Positions 37,969-46,975 of a stretch of 64,000 nucleotides of DNA are shown here, one piece after another (position 1 is the first letter of the stretch; every line of letters starts with the position of its first letter). The translations under genes were made by a program, and so were the position numbers. The stretch spans positions 94,147-158,146 of the forward strand of contig NZ_JAARLZ010000013.1 of the NCBI RefSeq assembly GCF_011759365.1, in the 5' to 3' direction. Under the pieces are notes generated by a model that saw only the letters and a list, made by a program, of their open reading frames with translations, did not search any database and had not been told where the DNA came from. This DNA is from Luteibacter anthropi. Its GTDB lineage: Bacteria > Pseudomonadota > Gammaproteobacteria > Xanthomonadales > Rhodanobacteraceae.

Positions 37969-38697
37969 TCAGCGCACGCGTCCGCGGACGGGCGCGGGGC
38001 GGTCCAGGTAGGCCGGGCCGCCGAGCTGTCCCATCTGCTGGAGAATCCATGCGACACGGCGTTGCACGTAGGCGCTGGGCGCATCCACGCGGAAGCGTTC
38101 CGGGTTGGGCAGCACGGCAGCGAGCCGCGCGGCCTGCGTCGCATTGAGGCGATCGGGCGTCGTATGGAAGTAGACCTCGCTCGCGGCGCCCACGCCGTAG
38201 ATGCCGTCGCCCAGCTCCACGCTGTTCATGTAGACCTCGAGGATGCGCTTCTTGGGCCACAGGGCTTCGATGAGCACGGTGTACCAGGCTTCGAGTCCCT
38301 TGCGCACGAAGCTGCGGCCGTTCCACAGGAACAGGTTCTTGGCCACCTGCTGGCTGATGGTGCTGGCGCCGCGCAGGCGCTTGCCCTCGTCGGCGGCGTC
38401 GATGGCATCCTGGATGGCGTCCACGTCGAAGCCATGGTGGAAGGGGAATTTCTGGTCTTCGCCGGCGACCATGGCGATGCCGACGTAAGGCGAGATGGAT
38501 TCGCGGGGCACCCATCGATGGCGGAACTGAAAGCTATGGTCGCCGTCCAGCATGGCCGTCAGGCGATCCTGGAGCATCACCGAGCTGGTCCACGGCGGCA
38601 CGAAGCGCAGGACGAACACCACCAGCACGGACAGGGCCAGCCAGGAGGCAACCAGCAGGAGGACGAGGCGGAGCAGGCGGCGGGGCTTCGGTCTCAT
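37969..38697 (-). CDS. mtgA: Monofunctional biosynthetic peptidoglycan transglycosylase
   Basis: Polymerises lipid II glycan strands in the periplasm. The 242 residues have one N-terminal helix (RLVLLLVASWLALSVLVVFVL) and the GT51 motifs: Glu80 in VAGEDQKFPFHHGFD, GASTISQQVAKNLFLW, and RILEVYMNSVELGDGIYG. The start MRPKPRRLL was taken from a longer frame. It is divergent from hslO with about 105 bases between. Confidence 0.95.
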   Translation of the reverse strand: MRPKPRRLLRLVLLLVASWLALSVLVVFVLRFVPPWTSSVMLQDRLTAMLDGDHSFQFRHRWVPRESISPYVGIAMVAGEDQKFPFHHGFDVDAIQDAIDAADEGKRLRGASTISQQVAKNLFLWNGRSFVRKGLEAWYTVLIEALWPKKRILEVYMNSVELGDGIYGVGAASEVYFHTTPDRLNATQAARLAAVLPNPERFRVDAPSAYVQRRVAWILQQMGQLGGPAYLDRPAPVRGRVR

Positions 38698-38802
38698 GGG
38701 CACACGATAAGGGGGGATGGCGCAGTATAGGGGCGCGGCGGGAGCGGGCTTGTCGCCGGGCCCCGCAGGCCCCATCTTCCGTCGGATCATGAGGAGAGCA
38801 CC

Positions 38803-39723
38803 GTGAGCGATACGACCCCCCACACATCCCTGACCGACGATGTCCTGCACCGCTTCATGCTTGAAAAGGCGGGCGTGCGCGGCGTATTCGTGCGGCTTGG
38901 CGCCAGCTGGCGGGAGATCGCCTCGCGCGCCGAGTATCCCGAGGCCCTGCGCGACACGCTGGGCCAGACGGTGGCCGCCAGTGCACTGCTCACGGGCAAC
39001 ATCAAGTTCGATGGTTCGCTTTCGCTGGAGTTCAAGAGCCAGGGCGCGGTGCGCCTGCTGTTCAGCGAATGCACCGACCGTGGTCGCCTGCGTGGCCTGG
39101 CTCGCTTCGATGCCGATGCGCTCGGTGAAGCCGTGAACCTGGCCAGCATGGATGACGAAATGCTGGCGATCACGGTAGGCAGCGCCGAGCGTGGCCGCTA
39201 TCAGGGCATCGTCGATCTCGCGGACAGCGCGAACATCGGCGAGGCGCTGGAAGGCTACTTCAGCCGGTCGGAGCAGTTGCCCACGCGTATCCTGCTGGCG
39301 GCGGATGGCGAGCGTGCCGTGGGGCTGATGCTGCAGCCCGTGCCGGGCGAGGGTGGTCACAGCGCGGCCGAAGAGGATGCCGATGCCTGGGAGCGTATCG
39401 GCATGCTTACCTCCACGCTGGGCACGGCAGAGATGCTGGAGACGCTTCCGGAAGACCTGCTTTACCGGCTCTATCACGAGGAGACGGTGCTTCTTTACGA
39501 GCCGAAGTCGCTGGCGTTCGGCTGCACCTGCTCGCGCGAGCGCGTAGAGGGCATGCTGCGCAACCTGGGACGCGAGGAAGTGGAAGCGACACTGGAAGAG
39601 CGTAACGGCGAGATCGAAGTCGTCTGCGAGTTCTGCGCCACGAAGTACCTGTTCGACCGCGTGGATGCAGGGCAATTGCTCACCGAAGGCGATACGCCGC
39701 CGGTGTCGCATACGCTTCAGTAG
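38803..39723 (+). CDS. hslO: Hsp33 redox-regulated chaperone
   Basis: Holdase activated by disulfide formation under oxidative stress. The 306 residues carry the zinc cysteines Cys241-x-Cys243 (FGCTCSRERVE) and Cys275-x2-Cys278 (VCEFCATKYLFD). The start is GTG, with GAGGAG 7 bases upstream. Typical length. A large REP array follows the stop. Confidence 0.96.
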   Translation: MSDTTPHTSLTDDVLHRFMLEKAGVRGVFVRLGASWREIASRAEYPEALRDTLGQTVAASALLTGNIKFDGSLSLEFKSQGAVRLLFSECTDRGRLRGLARFDADALGEAVNLASMDDEMLAITVGSAERGRYQGIVDLADSANIGEALEGYFSRSEQLPTRILLAADGERAVGLMLQPVPGEGGHSAAEEDADAWERIGMLTSTLGTAEMLETLPEDLLYRLYHEETVLLYEPKSLAFGCTCSRERVEGMLRNLGREEVEATLEERNGEIEVVCEFCATKYLFDRVDAGQLLTEGDTPPVSHTLQ

Positions 39724-39730
39724 CCGGGCT

Positions 39731-39952
39731 GTCGCGCGCGAGGCGCGCTCCTACAGCTGCGCCCTGAACAGGTCGCGCGCAAGGCGCGCTCCTACAGCTA
39801 CGCCCTGGACTGGTCGCGCGCGAGGCGCGCTCCTACGAGGGAGCCTTGGACTGGTGGCGTGCGGAATCGTTTCCACAACGGCGCCCTGGGCCGGTCGCGC
39901 GCAGGCGCGCTCCTACATGTTTGCCTTGTAGGAGCGCGCCTTGCGCGCGACC
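39731..39952. repeat. Five-copy REP array after hslO
   Basis: Four copies in one orientation (39731-39754, 39771-39795, 39812-39836, 39893-39916; GGTCGCGCGC...GCGCTCCTAC type) and a fifth inverted (39928-39952). Some spacers contain GCCCTGGAC/GCCCTGAAC-like words, so the first units look tandemly copied with about 40-base period. Confidence 0.9.
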
Positions 39953-39974
39953 GGTCCAGGGCGATACCCGCTTT

Positions 39975-42869
39975 TCACGCATCCAACGACAACGGCGCCC
40001 CAAGCCACTTGCTCGCCGGCGCCGGCTGGGCGAAGAGAAACCCCTGCCCGAACCGGCAACCGATCCGCCGCAGTGCCTTCACCTGCGTTTCCGTTTCGAT
40101 GCCCTCGGCAATCACATGCATATGCAGCGAATTGGCCAGCGCCTGGATCGCGCGGACCACGGCCGTGCTGTGCGCCTCGTTGTCCTCGGCCGGCAGTTCG
40201 GTCACGAACGAGCGATCGATCTTCAGGGTCTCGATCGGGTACTGATGCAGATAGCTCAGTGACGAATACCCCGTGCCGAAATCGTCCAGCGCGATACCCA
40301 CGCCATGCGCACGCAGGTTTTCGAGGATGCGCTTGACCTGCGCCGGGTTCTCCAGCAGTGCGCGCTCGGTTACTTCAACGCGAATGCAACGGGCCGGCAC
40401 CTTGTGCTGGGCCAGCAGGTCGAGCAGCTTCTGATCGAGATCGGGCGAGCGGAAATGGCTGCCCGACACGTTGATGCTGATGAAGCCTTCGTCGCGCGTG
40501 AGCGCACGCGTCTGGCGCGCCACCTGCTGGAAGATCTGCCAGTCGATGGCTTCGGCGCAGCCGGTGTCCTCGGCCACGGCGAGGAACTCGCCCGGCGGCA
40601 GCAGACCGCGTTCCGGATGGCGCCAGCGCAGCAGGGCTTCGTAGCCCACCACGCGCTGGTTTTCCAGGTCGACGATGGGCTGGAAGAACGGCACGAACTC
40701 GTTACGCGTGAGCGCACGGCGCAGGTCGCCTTCGAGTTCCAGCAGTGAAAGCGCTTCACGACGCAGCCGGTCGTCGAACACGGCGGCGCGGTGACGGCCT
40801 TCGTCTTTCGCGCGATACATCGCGGAGTCCGCGTCACGCAGCAGTTCTTCCGGACGCGTGTAATCCGGCGTGGGTAGCGCAATGCCGATGGAGGCTGAGG
40901 TGAAGATCTCCTTCGCACCCAGCCGGAATGGGGTCTGCAACTGGGCGATGATGCGCTCGGCGATATGCGTGGCGGCCTGCGGATCGGTGATGCCTTCCAC
41001 CAGCACGGCGAATTCGTCGCCACCCAGGCGCGCCACGACATCGCGCGTCTTCAGGCAGGCGCGCACACGACCGCCGACCTGGAACAGCAGGTCGTCTCCC
41101 ACCAGATGGCCCACGGAATCGTTGATGACCTTGAAGCGATCCAGGTCGATGAACAGCACCGCGAACAGCTCGCCCGGGTTCTCCCGGTAGTGGTTCAGCG
41201 CCTGCTCCAGCCGTTGCAGCAGCAGGGTGCGGTTGGGCAGGCCGGTGAGCGAGTCGTGCAGGGTTTCGTACTTGAGGCGACGCTCCACGCGTTCGCGCTC
41301 GGCGATCTGCTCGCGCAGGTCACGGTTGGCCAGTGCCAGCGCACGCGTGCGTTCGGTGACCCTTCGCTCCAGGCTGGCATAGGCCTGCTTGAGCGATTCG
41401 GTGGTGTATTTGCGCTGCAGCGCATTGGCGATGTGGTAACTGACGAAGGTCAGCAGTTCCTGGTCGCGCGCGCTATAGGTGTGCTCGGGCGAATAGCTCT
41501 GTACAGCGAGCACGCCCATCGATTTTTCGTTCCAGATCAACGGCACGCCCAGCCAGTGCAGCGAACGCGCGCCCGTGGTGGAGAGCACCTGGTCGCGGTT
41601 GAGGCGGTCGATCTCGGCACGGTCGGCCAGCAGGGCCTTGCCATTGCGCAAGACGTATTCGGTGAGCCCGCGCCCCAGTTCGCGCGGCTCGCGCGAACCA
41701 TCGAGTTCGTCGACGGAATAGGGAAAGGTCAGCTTGTTCTGGTCTTCGGAGAGCAGCGCGATATAGAAGTTGCGCGCGTAGAGCAGGCCACCGATGACGC
41801 GATGCACGGCGGCGTAGAAATTCTCGATGCTGTCGGAGGTGTTCGCCAGCTCGGCAATGCGGAACAAGGCGGCCTGCAACCGCTCGCCTCGCTGGCGCTG
41901 CAGCACCTGCTGGCGCAGCACGCGGTTGGCTTCGCGCAAGGCCGCCGTACGCGTGGTGACCCGGCGTTCCAGTTCCTCGTGTGCCTGGCGGCGTTCCAGT
42001 GCCGTCTGTACATGCTGCGCCACATAGGTGAGCAGCTCGCGGTCGTTGGGCGTATAGCGGGTGTCGTCGCGGTAGCTCTGCACCACGAGGGCGCCTACCA
42101 CTTCGTCGCCGCGCTTCATGGGCACGCCGAGCCAGTCGTCGCTGGGCGGGCCGATCGGCACGCTGGGGCCGGGCAGTTCCTGTTCCAGGTCGGTGCTGGA
42201 GCCCATCAAGGGGCGGCCACCCTGGAGCACGTGCCAGGTCAGGCTGTTCTCGATGGCCTCGATGGGGCGGATCGTTTCCGGATCGGGCGGATCGTCGTCC
42301 ACCGAGTCGACGAAATAGGGGAAGCGCACCGTGCGGCTCTGGGCGTCGTACAGCACGATGAAGAAATTCTCGGCGTACATGAGACTGCCGACGATGCTGT
42401 GCAGCGCCGTCATCATGTCGCGCATGTTGTGCTCGGCGCCCGCCTGCTCGGCGATGGCGTAGAGCGCGCGTTGCAGCCGCTCGGCCAGGGCCAGGCGGGA
42501 AATCGCCTCGTACAGGTTGGCCGTTTCCGCCAGCTGGCGCAGGCGGGCACCGGCCAGGCGGCCCAGCCAGCCGATCATGTCGGCCCAGGTGCCGCCGTCA
42601 TGCTCGGGGATGGACAGGAACAGGGTCCGGTCGGTCTGCGGGTCGTTGCCCAGCTCGAACACCGACTCGCCGGCACCGGCCGGGGGCATGCTCTCGTGCC
42701 AGTCCACCCGGGCATCCGGCAGCAGGCAACGGGCAAAGGCCTCGCATTCGCCACGCACGACTTCGGCGTCGGCGGCCCGCAACAGGCGCTCGACGGCGTC
42801 ATGCAACGGCTCGACCTCGCCGGAACCGGCCGTCTGCAAAGCGTGGCTTTGGGATGGAGCGATAGTCAT
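39975..42869 (-). CDS. GAF-GAF-GGDEF-EAL c-di-GMP signalling protein
   Basis: 964 residues with no transmembrane segment. There are two GAF-like domains (about 150-300 and 330-480; each has an ARNFYIAL or AENFFIVLYD word), a coiled helix, a GGDEF domain (RLGGDEFAVLVEG near 612, catalytic motif intact), and an EAL domain (YEALLRWRHPE near 742, with FISINVSG and LDDFGTGYSSL). Both motifs look intact, so it may make and degrade c-di-GMP, sensing a ligand through GAF. REPs follow its stop. Confidence 0.94.
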   Translation of the reverse strand: MTIAPSQSHALQTAGSGEVEPLHDAVERLLRAADAEVVRGECEAFARCLLPDARVDWHESMPPAGAGESVFELGNDPQTDRTLFLSIPEHDGGTWADMIGWLGRLAGARLRQLAETANLYEAISRLALAERLQRALYAIAEQAGAEHNMRDMMTALHSIVGSLMYAENFFIVLYDAQSRTVRFPYFVDSVDDDPPDPETIRPIEAIENSLTWHVLQGGRPLMGSSTDLEQELPGPSVPIGPPSDDWLGVPMKRGDEVVGALVVQSYRDDTRYTPNDRELLTYVAQHVQTALERRQAHEELERRVTTRTAALREANRVLRQQVLQRQRGERLQAALFRIAELANTSDSIENFYAAVHRVIGGLLYARNFYIALLSEDQNKLTFPYSVDELDGSREPRELGRGLTEYVLRNGKALLADRAEIDRLNRDQVLSTTGARSLHWLGVPLIWNEKSMGVLAVQSYSPEHTYSARDQELLTFVSYHIANALQRKYTTESLKQAYASLERRVTERTRALALANRDLREQIAERERVERRLKYETLHDSLTGLPNRTLLLQRLEQALNHYRENPGELFAVLFIDLDRFKVINDSVGHLVGDDLLFQVGGRVRACLKTRDVVARLGGDEFAVLVEGITDPQAATHIAERIIAQLQTPFRLGAKEIFTSASIGIALPTPDYTRPEELLRDADSAMYRAKDEGRHRAAVFDDRLRREALSLLELEGDLRRALTRNEFVPFFQPIVDLENQRVVGYEALLRWRHPERGLLPPGEFLAVAEDTGCAEAIDWQIFQQVARQTRALTRDEGFISINVSGSHFRSPDLDQKLLDLLAQHKVPARCIRVEVTERALLENPAQVKRILENLRAHGVGIALDDFGTGYSSLSYLHQYPIETLKIDRSFVTELPAEDNEAHSTAVVRAIQALANSLHMHVIAEGIETETQVKALRRIGCRFGQGFLFAQPAPASKWLGAPLSLDA

Positions 42870-43127
42870 CGCCTGACGTAGGTCCCGGTCGTGGTCGGTT
42901 CAGTCTATATGCGTTGCGGCGGTCGCGCGACGGGCCGGCCTCACCCGTCTCACGGGCCCTGCGCCTGAGCGTTGCAACCCCTCTGGACGGTCATAAACGG
43001 CAGCTATCCTGATTCCTGAAGGTGCCCTCCCCGGGGTGTTAGTAAAAAGTAAAACGAGCTACACTGACCCAACCACGGGCGTCGGCTTGCGCCGGGGTCC
43101 GGGGGGACATCAAGCCGCTTCCGATCA
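42870..43127. promoter_or_regulatory. Divergent promoter region of the GGDEF/EAL gene and hypothetical exported protein
   Basis: 258 bases with no gene. An AT-rich stretch around 43040-43062 (GTAAAAAGTAAAAC, then TACACT) suggests a rightward promoter. The remainder is GC-rich and featureless. Confidence 0.35.
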
Positions 43128-44108
43128 ATGGTTTCCATGCGCCGAACCTTGCCCGCATTGCTTCTGCTCGTGCCGCTTATCGCGGCAGGCCGTGGCGTGG
43201 GCATGGCACCGGAAGGCACGGGCGAGCGCCTGTATGCCGAGCCGGTGGCTGCGGACGTGGCAGACGGCAGCTCCGATCCCCAGAATTCCTCGGTTCCCCT
43301 CTGGCGTTCACCGGATGGCCGGGCTCTTTCGGTCCGCTCCGACGACCGTCCCGACCCCACCAATCCGCTGGCGCCGCGTCCGCTGGGGGCCGGTCAATAC
43401 GTCTCCAATGGCGTGCAGTACGACCTCGGCCCCGATGTGCAGGCACATGCCACCATCAGTGGCCAGGGCTGGATCAATTCCGCGGAATCCTGCGGTGCCT
43501 CCGCCAGCTCCCATGGCGACCGCTGCACGTCGCCGGGTGCGCCGCCGCGCATCGTCGGCAGCGAAGTGGGTGCCACCTGGCGGGGTTCGGGCTATAGCGT
43601 GGGTGTCGGCGTGGGCTCCACACGGCCGTCGGGCAACAGCCCGGCCCTGCCGCGCGTGCTGCCCAGCATGTCCACGCTCTCGGGCCTGCCGTTCGGTTCG
43701 CTCTCGTCCAGCACGGAGCTCAACGCGCATGGCCGCGTCGATCTTGGCGGCCGTAGTGGTATCGACGTGGGTGCCAGCTTCGGCCGCATCCGCCTGCTGC
43801 CGGGCAACCTGCTCGGTGTCGGTGCCGTCGACCAGAAGGCACTGAGCTTCGGCATCGACCGTGGTCCGCTCTACGGCACCATCACCGGCCGCAGCATGCA
43901 GCCGGAGCCGGGTGCGGGCCTGAATCCGGAGCGTCGCTGGAACTCCATCGACCTGGGCGTCACCTTCCGCCTGCCGTGGCGGGGTGAGCTGTCGGTGGGT
44001 GCGCAGAATGTCTGGTCGTCGGGCAATGGCCCGGCCAACAGCGGGCCCACGCTCACCGAGCCCGACCAGTCACGCACGCCGTACGTTCAGTACCACCAGG
44101 ATCTTTAA
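43128..44108 (+). CDS. Exported hypothetical protein, possible outer-membrane beta-barrel
   Basis: 326 residues with a signal peptide (RRTLPALLLLVPLIAA) and Gly/Ser-rich alternating sequence ending VQYHQDL. The C-terminal half looks like a series of beta strands (YSVGVGVGS, LSFGIDRGPLYGTITG, IDLGVTFRLPWRGELSVGAQN), which suggests a small barrel or surface protein. I do not recognise a family. The start MVSMRRT could also be at 43137. It ends at a strong terminator. Confidence 0.65.
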   Translation: MVSMRRTLPALLLLVPLIAAGRGVGMAPEGTGERLYAEPVAADVADGSSDPQNSSVPLWRSPDGRALSVRSDDRPDPTNPLAPRPLGAGQYVSNGVQYDLGPDVQAHATISGQGWINSAESCGASASSHGDRCTSPGAPPRIVGSEVGATWRGSGYSVGVGVGSTRPSGNSPALPRVLPSMSTLSGLPFGSLSSSTELNAHGRVDLGGRSGIDVGASFGRIRLLPGNLLGVGAVDQKALSFGIDRGPLYGTITGRSMQPEPGAGLNPERRWNSIDLGVTFRLPWRGELSVGAQNVWSSGNGPANSGPTLTEPDQSRTPYVQYHQDL

Positions 44109-44117
44109 GATCCCAAA

Positions 44118-44143
44118 AAAAGGCCGCGAATCCGCGGCCTTTT
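44118..44143 (+). terminator. Rho-independent terminator after 44108
   Basis: AAAAGGCCGCG / CGCGGCCTTTT stem with an AATC loop; 10 bases after the stop codon. Confidence 0.9.
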
Positions 44144-44158
44144 CTGTGACCTGCTCCT

Positions 44159-44183
44159 GTAGGAGCGCGCCTCGCGCGCGACC
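44159..44183. repeat. Single REP copy
   Basis: GTAGGAGCGCGCCTCG-type REP downstream of the terminator. Confidence 0.85.
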
Positions 44184-44287
44184 GGTTGGAACGTTGCGCT
44201 CCGTAGTAAAGCAGCCCATGTGGTGCGTCGCTCCGTAGGAAAGGCTCGCCTGTCGCCCTCGCATCGGCGCTGGAACGTGGCATTGCA
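44184..44287. other. Gene-free DNA, partly shared with the left flank of the second TIR element
   Basis: Carries a shared GGCTCGCCTGTCG word (also near 61923), suggesting the repeat extends left of the terminal inverted repeat. No coding potential seen. Confidence 0.5.
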
Positions 44288-44529
44288 GAGGCGACGGGGG
44301 CGGCCCTTGGCGCTCCGGCCTGCGGTGTCCCTCGGGAAAGGAGAGCCGCTGACGCGGCTAGTGTCTTATGGCTAGCGCCCCTTCGGGCCCGGGGAGCGTG
44401 CGGGGTTTCCTGACTCGACATCCTGTCTCGGCAGGAAAGACGGGTCATCCTGACCCGTCCCCTTCGGGCCTTTTCCGCCCGCTCCCCTCACCTCCATCAA
44501 GTCGCGCCAAGGGCCGCCCCCGCCGCCTC
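44288..44529. mobile_element. 242-bp element with about 25-bp terminal inverted repeats, copy 1
   Basis: Left end GAGGCGACGGGGGCGGCCCT and right end AGGGCCGCCCCCGCCGCCTC are near-perfect inverted repeats. The body is about 60-90% alike over most of its length with copy 2 (61970-62210). It has no long ORF. A GTAG BIME starts 21 bases after the right end, as it does next to copies 2 and 3. Function unknown; it could be a MITE, a structured RNA or a composite REP. Confidence 0.72.
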
Positions 44530-44550
44530 TACCGATCTCACGGTGATCTT

Positions 44551-44635
44551 GTAGGAGCGCGCCAGCGCGCGACCGGTTGTCGCGAAAATTTTCATCGTTT
44601 GCGATACCTCGGTCGCGCGCAAGGCGCGCTCCTAC
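44551..44635. repeat. BIME (inverted REP pair) attached to TIR element copy 1
   Basis: REP at 44551-44574 and inverted REP at 44611-44635 with a linker containing GCGAAAATTTTCATCGTTT. The linker resembles those of the BIMEs at 62234, 62395 and 63663. Confidence 0.85.
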
Positions 44636-44654
44636 TTAAGAGGCGGGTTTTACG

Positions 44655-45569
44655 TCAGTTGCCGGCCTTGCGCACCTTTACGTCGCCGCTGAACGACTCC
44701 AGGTGCACCAGCCCGCGACCGTCACCGATGGTTACCTTCAGCTCCTTGCCCGGACCATCGTCGTTGCGCGACGGGTTGCCCCAGTCGGTGCGGATGTCGC
44801 CGCTGAAGGTGCTGGCTTCGAGCTTCGTGGACGCATTGTTCGGCAACTGCAACTGCACGTCGCCGCTCATGGCATCGACGGTGATCTTGCCGGCTGCGGC
44901 CGGGCCGCCGTTGATCAGCGTGTCACCCGACACCGTGCTGAAGTTGGCGCTGCTCCATGGGCCGCCACCGATGGTCATGCGGCCGGAAACGGTCTGCGCA
45001 TCGACCTTGCTGATGACAGACGGCGCGGTGATGTCGCCGGAGACGGTTTGCAGGTCGGCCTTGTCGGCACGGCCGGCGAGGTCGATGGTGCCGCTCACTG
45101 TCTGCATCTGCACGTCGGGTGAGCGCACGTTGGCACGCACGCGGCCACTGACCGATTCGACTTCGACTTTACCGCCGTCGAGGCCGTCGATACTCACCGG
45201 GGCGCTGACCACCTTCACCTCGACGCTGACGCCCTTGGGCACGCGCACGTTGAGGGTGGTGGATTGCATGGCTGCGTCGTTGCCCCAGCTGAACCACTTC
45301 TTGCCGTCGCCACTGCCGCCGCCTTCGATGCGGATGTCGATGCTGTTCGCATCGCCGTCGAGTTCCAGCGGGCGGGCGCCGTTGCCGAGCATGCCGGTGA
45401 CCTGGATCTGGTTGCGATCCCAGGCGGTGACGGTGACGTCACCCTTGGCGTTGTCGATGCTGATCTTCGCGTTGGGGCGAATATCCTTCGACAGGTTGAT
45501 GGGAGTGGAAGCCAGGGCCTGGCCGATCGACAAGGCCAGCAGCAGGGGGGCGATGTAGAAGGTTTTCAT
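44655..45569 (-). CDS. DUF4097-family exported protein
   Basis: 304 residues with a signal peptide (FYIAPLLLALSIGQALA) and many repeated short beta-strand words of the type VSGDI, VESVSGRV, VQMQTVSGTI, as in DUF4097 adhesin-like proteins, often found with ECF sigma genes. Function unknown. Third gene in a leftward operon with an anti-sigma-like gene and an ECF sigma gene; 21 bases separate it from the next gene. Confidence 0.88.
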   Translation of the reverse strand: MKTFYIAPLLLALSIGQALASTPINLSKDIRPNAKISIDNAKGDVTVTAWDRNQIQVTGMLGNGARPLELDGDANSIDIRIEGGGSGDGKKWFSWGNDAAMQSTTLNVRVPKGVSVEVKVVSAPVSIDGLDGGKVEVESVSGRVRANVRSPDVQMQTVSGTIDLAGRADKADLQTVSGDITAPSVISKVDAQTVSGRMTIGGGPWSSANFSTVSGDTLINGGPAAAGKITVDAMSGDVQLQLPNNASTKLEASTFSGDIRTDWGNPSRNDDGPGKELKVTIGDGRGLVHLESFSGDVKVRKAGN

Positions 45570-45590
45570 GGGGGAATCCTGCCTGTTCTG

Positions 45591-46016
45591 TTAGCCGGCT
45601 TGCTTGTCGAAGTTACGCAGGCGCTCACGCTGGCGTTCGGTGCGCAGCATCAGGCGTTGCAGGGCGGCGGAGTCGGGGGCCTCGCGCATCGCCTGGTTGA
45701 GCTCCATGCGGGTGGCATCGAGCTGGATCGCGGCACCGGCCAGTCGCGGGTCGGCAGGTTTCCATGCCGGGCCGACGGCCATGTCGTCGAGGGAGGTCGG
45801 CGCTACAAGATGCAGGCCGATGCCGCCTCCGAGGACTGCGACACCGGCGATGGCGGCGGCCATCAGCCAGGGGCGGGTCCGGCGCTGTCGCGGGGTGACG
45901 GCAGCGGCGGGGCGGCCTTCGTCGAGGCGCGCTTCGATACCGGCCCACAGGTCGCGTTGGGGCGCGACCGGGCGGTTGAGCGAGCGCATCTGGCGCAGGT
46001 AGTCGAGTTCGTTCAT
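45591..46016 (-). CDS. Putative anti-sigma factor
   Basis: 141 residues: a short cytoplasmic N-terminus (MNELDYLRQMRSLNRPV), one transmembrane helix (PWLMAAAIAGVAVLGGGIGL), and a periplasmic helical C-terminus. No zinc anti-sigma motif (HxxxCxxC) was seen, so the role is inferred from position: it overlaps the ECF sigma gene by 4 bases. Confidence 0.65.
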   Translation of the reverse strand: MNELDYLRQMRSLNRPVAPQRDLWAGIEARLDEGRPAAAVTPRQRRTRPWLMAAAIAGVAVLGGGIGLHLVAPTSLDDMAVGPAWKPADPRLAGAAIQLDATRMELNQAMREAPDSAALQRLMLRTERQRERLRNFDKQAG

Positions 46017-46600
46017 GGCGTATCTCCCAGCGCGCGGCGTAGCAGGCCGCGGGCACGGTGCAACTGAGCTTTGGAGGAACCCACCGCCATACCGAGCTCG
46101 ATGGAGATTTCCTCGTGTTTCCAGCCTTCCACGTCGTGCAGCACGAGGACGGCGCGGGCCCGCGGCGGTAGTGCCGCGATGGCCTTTTCCAGTTCGGCGC
46201 GCTCGATGGCGCGCACGGGATTGTCGGTGTCGGCGATGTCGGGCAGGTGTTCGTCGTCGACGATGCTGACCGGATCGGCGTTGCGGGCGCGTATGGACAT
46301 CAGCGCCACGTTCACCGCCAGGCGGTAGACCCAGGTACCGAAGGCGCTCTCGAAGCGGAAGCCGTCGAGCTTCTGCCAGGCGCGGACGAAGGCTTCCTGG
46401 GTGAGGTCTTCCGCCCGGGCATGGTCGAAGGCGGCCAGGCGCAGGATGGCACCGTAGACGCGGTCGGAATGCTTGCGGTACAGGGTTTCGAAAGCCTTGC
46501 GATCGCCGGCCACGGCGGCCCGCACGATGTCGTCGTCGGTCGACGCGGCGGGCAGCTCAGGCTGCATGAATGAAGTGGCGGCGAGGCATAGGGCGTTCAT
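46013..46600 (-). CDS. ECF RNA polymerase sigma factor
   Basis: 195 residues with region 2 (LYRKHSDRVYGAIL, RAEDLTQEAFVRAW) and region 4 (LPPRARAVLVLHDVEGWKHEEIS, GSSKAQLHRAR). It should direct its own operon and others to an unknown signal. Start MNALCLAATSF with GGCAAG just before it; a shorter start at 46567 (MQPEL) is possible. Its 3' end overlaps the anti-sigma gene. Confidence 0.92.
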   Translation of the reverse strand: MNALCLAATSFMQPELPAASTDDDIVRAAVAGDRKAFETLYRKHSDRVYGAILRLAAFDHARAEDLTQEAFVRAWQKLDGFRFESAFGTWVYRLAVNVALMSIRARNADPVSIVDDEHLPDIADTDNPVRAIERAELEKAIAALPPRARAVLVLHDVEGWKHEEISIELGMAVGSSKAQLHRARGLLRRALGDTP

Positions 46601-46760
46601 CTTGCCAGCTTGGATGCCGGCAGGGGAGAAACGGTTTAAGGGGATGTTTCGGCCGCTTCGTCGGACCGCAGGGCGGTTTCGTCGGGACGAGGGCCTGGGA
46701 GGGTTGAAGTGGGGCTACCGGAGGGGGTATTGGGGCCGGTGTGGGTGTTTCGATTCGTCC
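46601..46760. other. Gene-free DNA upstream of the ECF sigma gene
   Basis: No gene. Contains Gly/Arg-coding GC-rich frames that I reject, and must carry the sigma operon promoter on the minus strand; no ECF -35/-10 could be fixed. Confidence 0.4.
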
Positions 46761-46960
46761 GGTCGCGCGCAAGGCGCGCTCCTACAAACGCCATTTCGGC
46801 CCGGCCGCGCAGGCACGGTTTGTGTAGGAGCGCGCCTCGCGCGCGACCGGCAATGCGAAAAGTCCACCCGACACGCCCTGTAGGAGCGCGCCTCGCGCGC
46901 GACCGGCAATGCGAAAAGTCCATCCGACGCGCCCTGTAGGAGCGCGCCTCGCGCGCGACC
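46761..46960. repeat. REP array with 56-base tandem units
   Basis: One inverted REP at 46761-46785, then three direct REPs at 46824, 46880 and 46936. The first two have near-identical 56-base periods (GTAGGAGCGCGCCTCG...CAATGCGAAAAGTCCA...GACRCGCCCT). Tandem amplification of a REP-plus-spacer unit is visible. Confidence 0.9.
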
Positions 46961-46975
46961 GGCGGTGCCGGAACC

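Noticed and set aside
37969..39711. 580-codon minus frame including mtgA
   Set aside because: Upstream part is antisense to hslO; only the 242-codon segment from 38697 is mtgA.
39731..39952. Spaced repeats resembling a CRISPR array
   Set aside because: Units are palindromic REPs in both orientations, the spacers share words, and no cas genes are near.
40965..42881. 638-codon plus frame antisense to the GGDEF/EAL gene
   Set aside because: Shadow of a strongly supported multi-domain gene with intact motifs.
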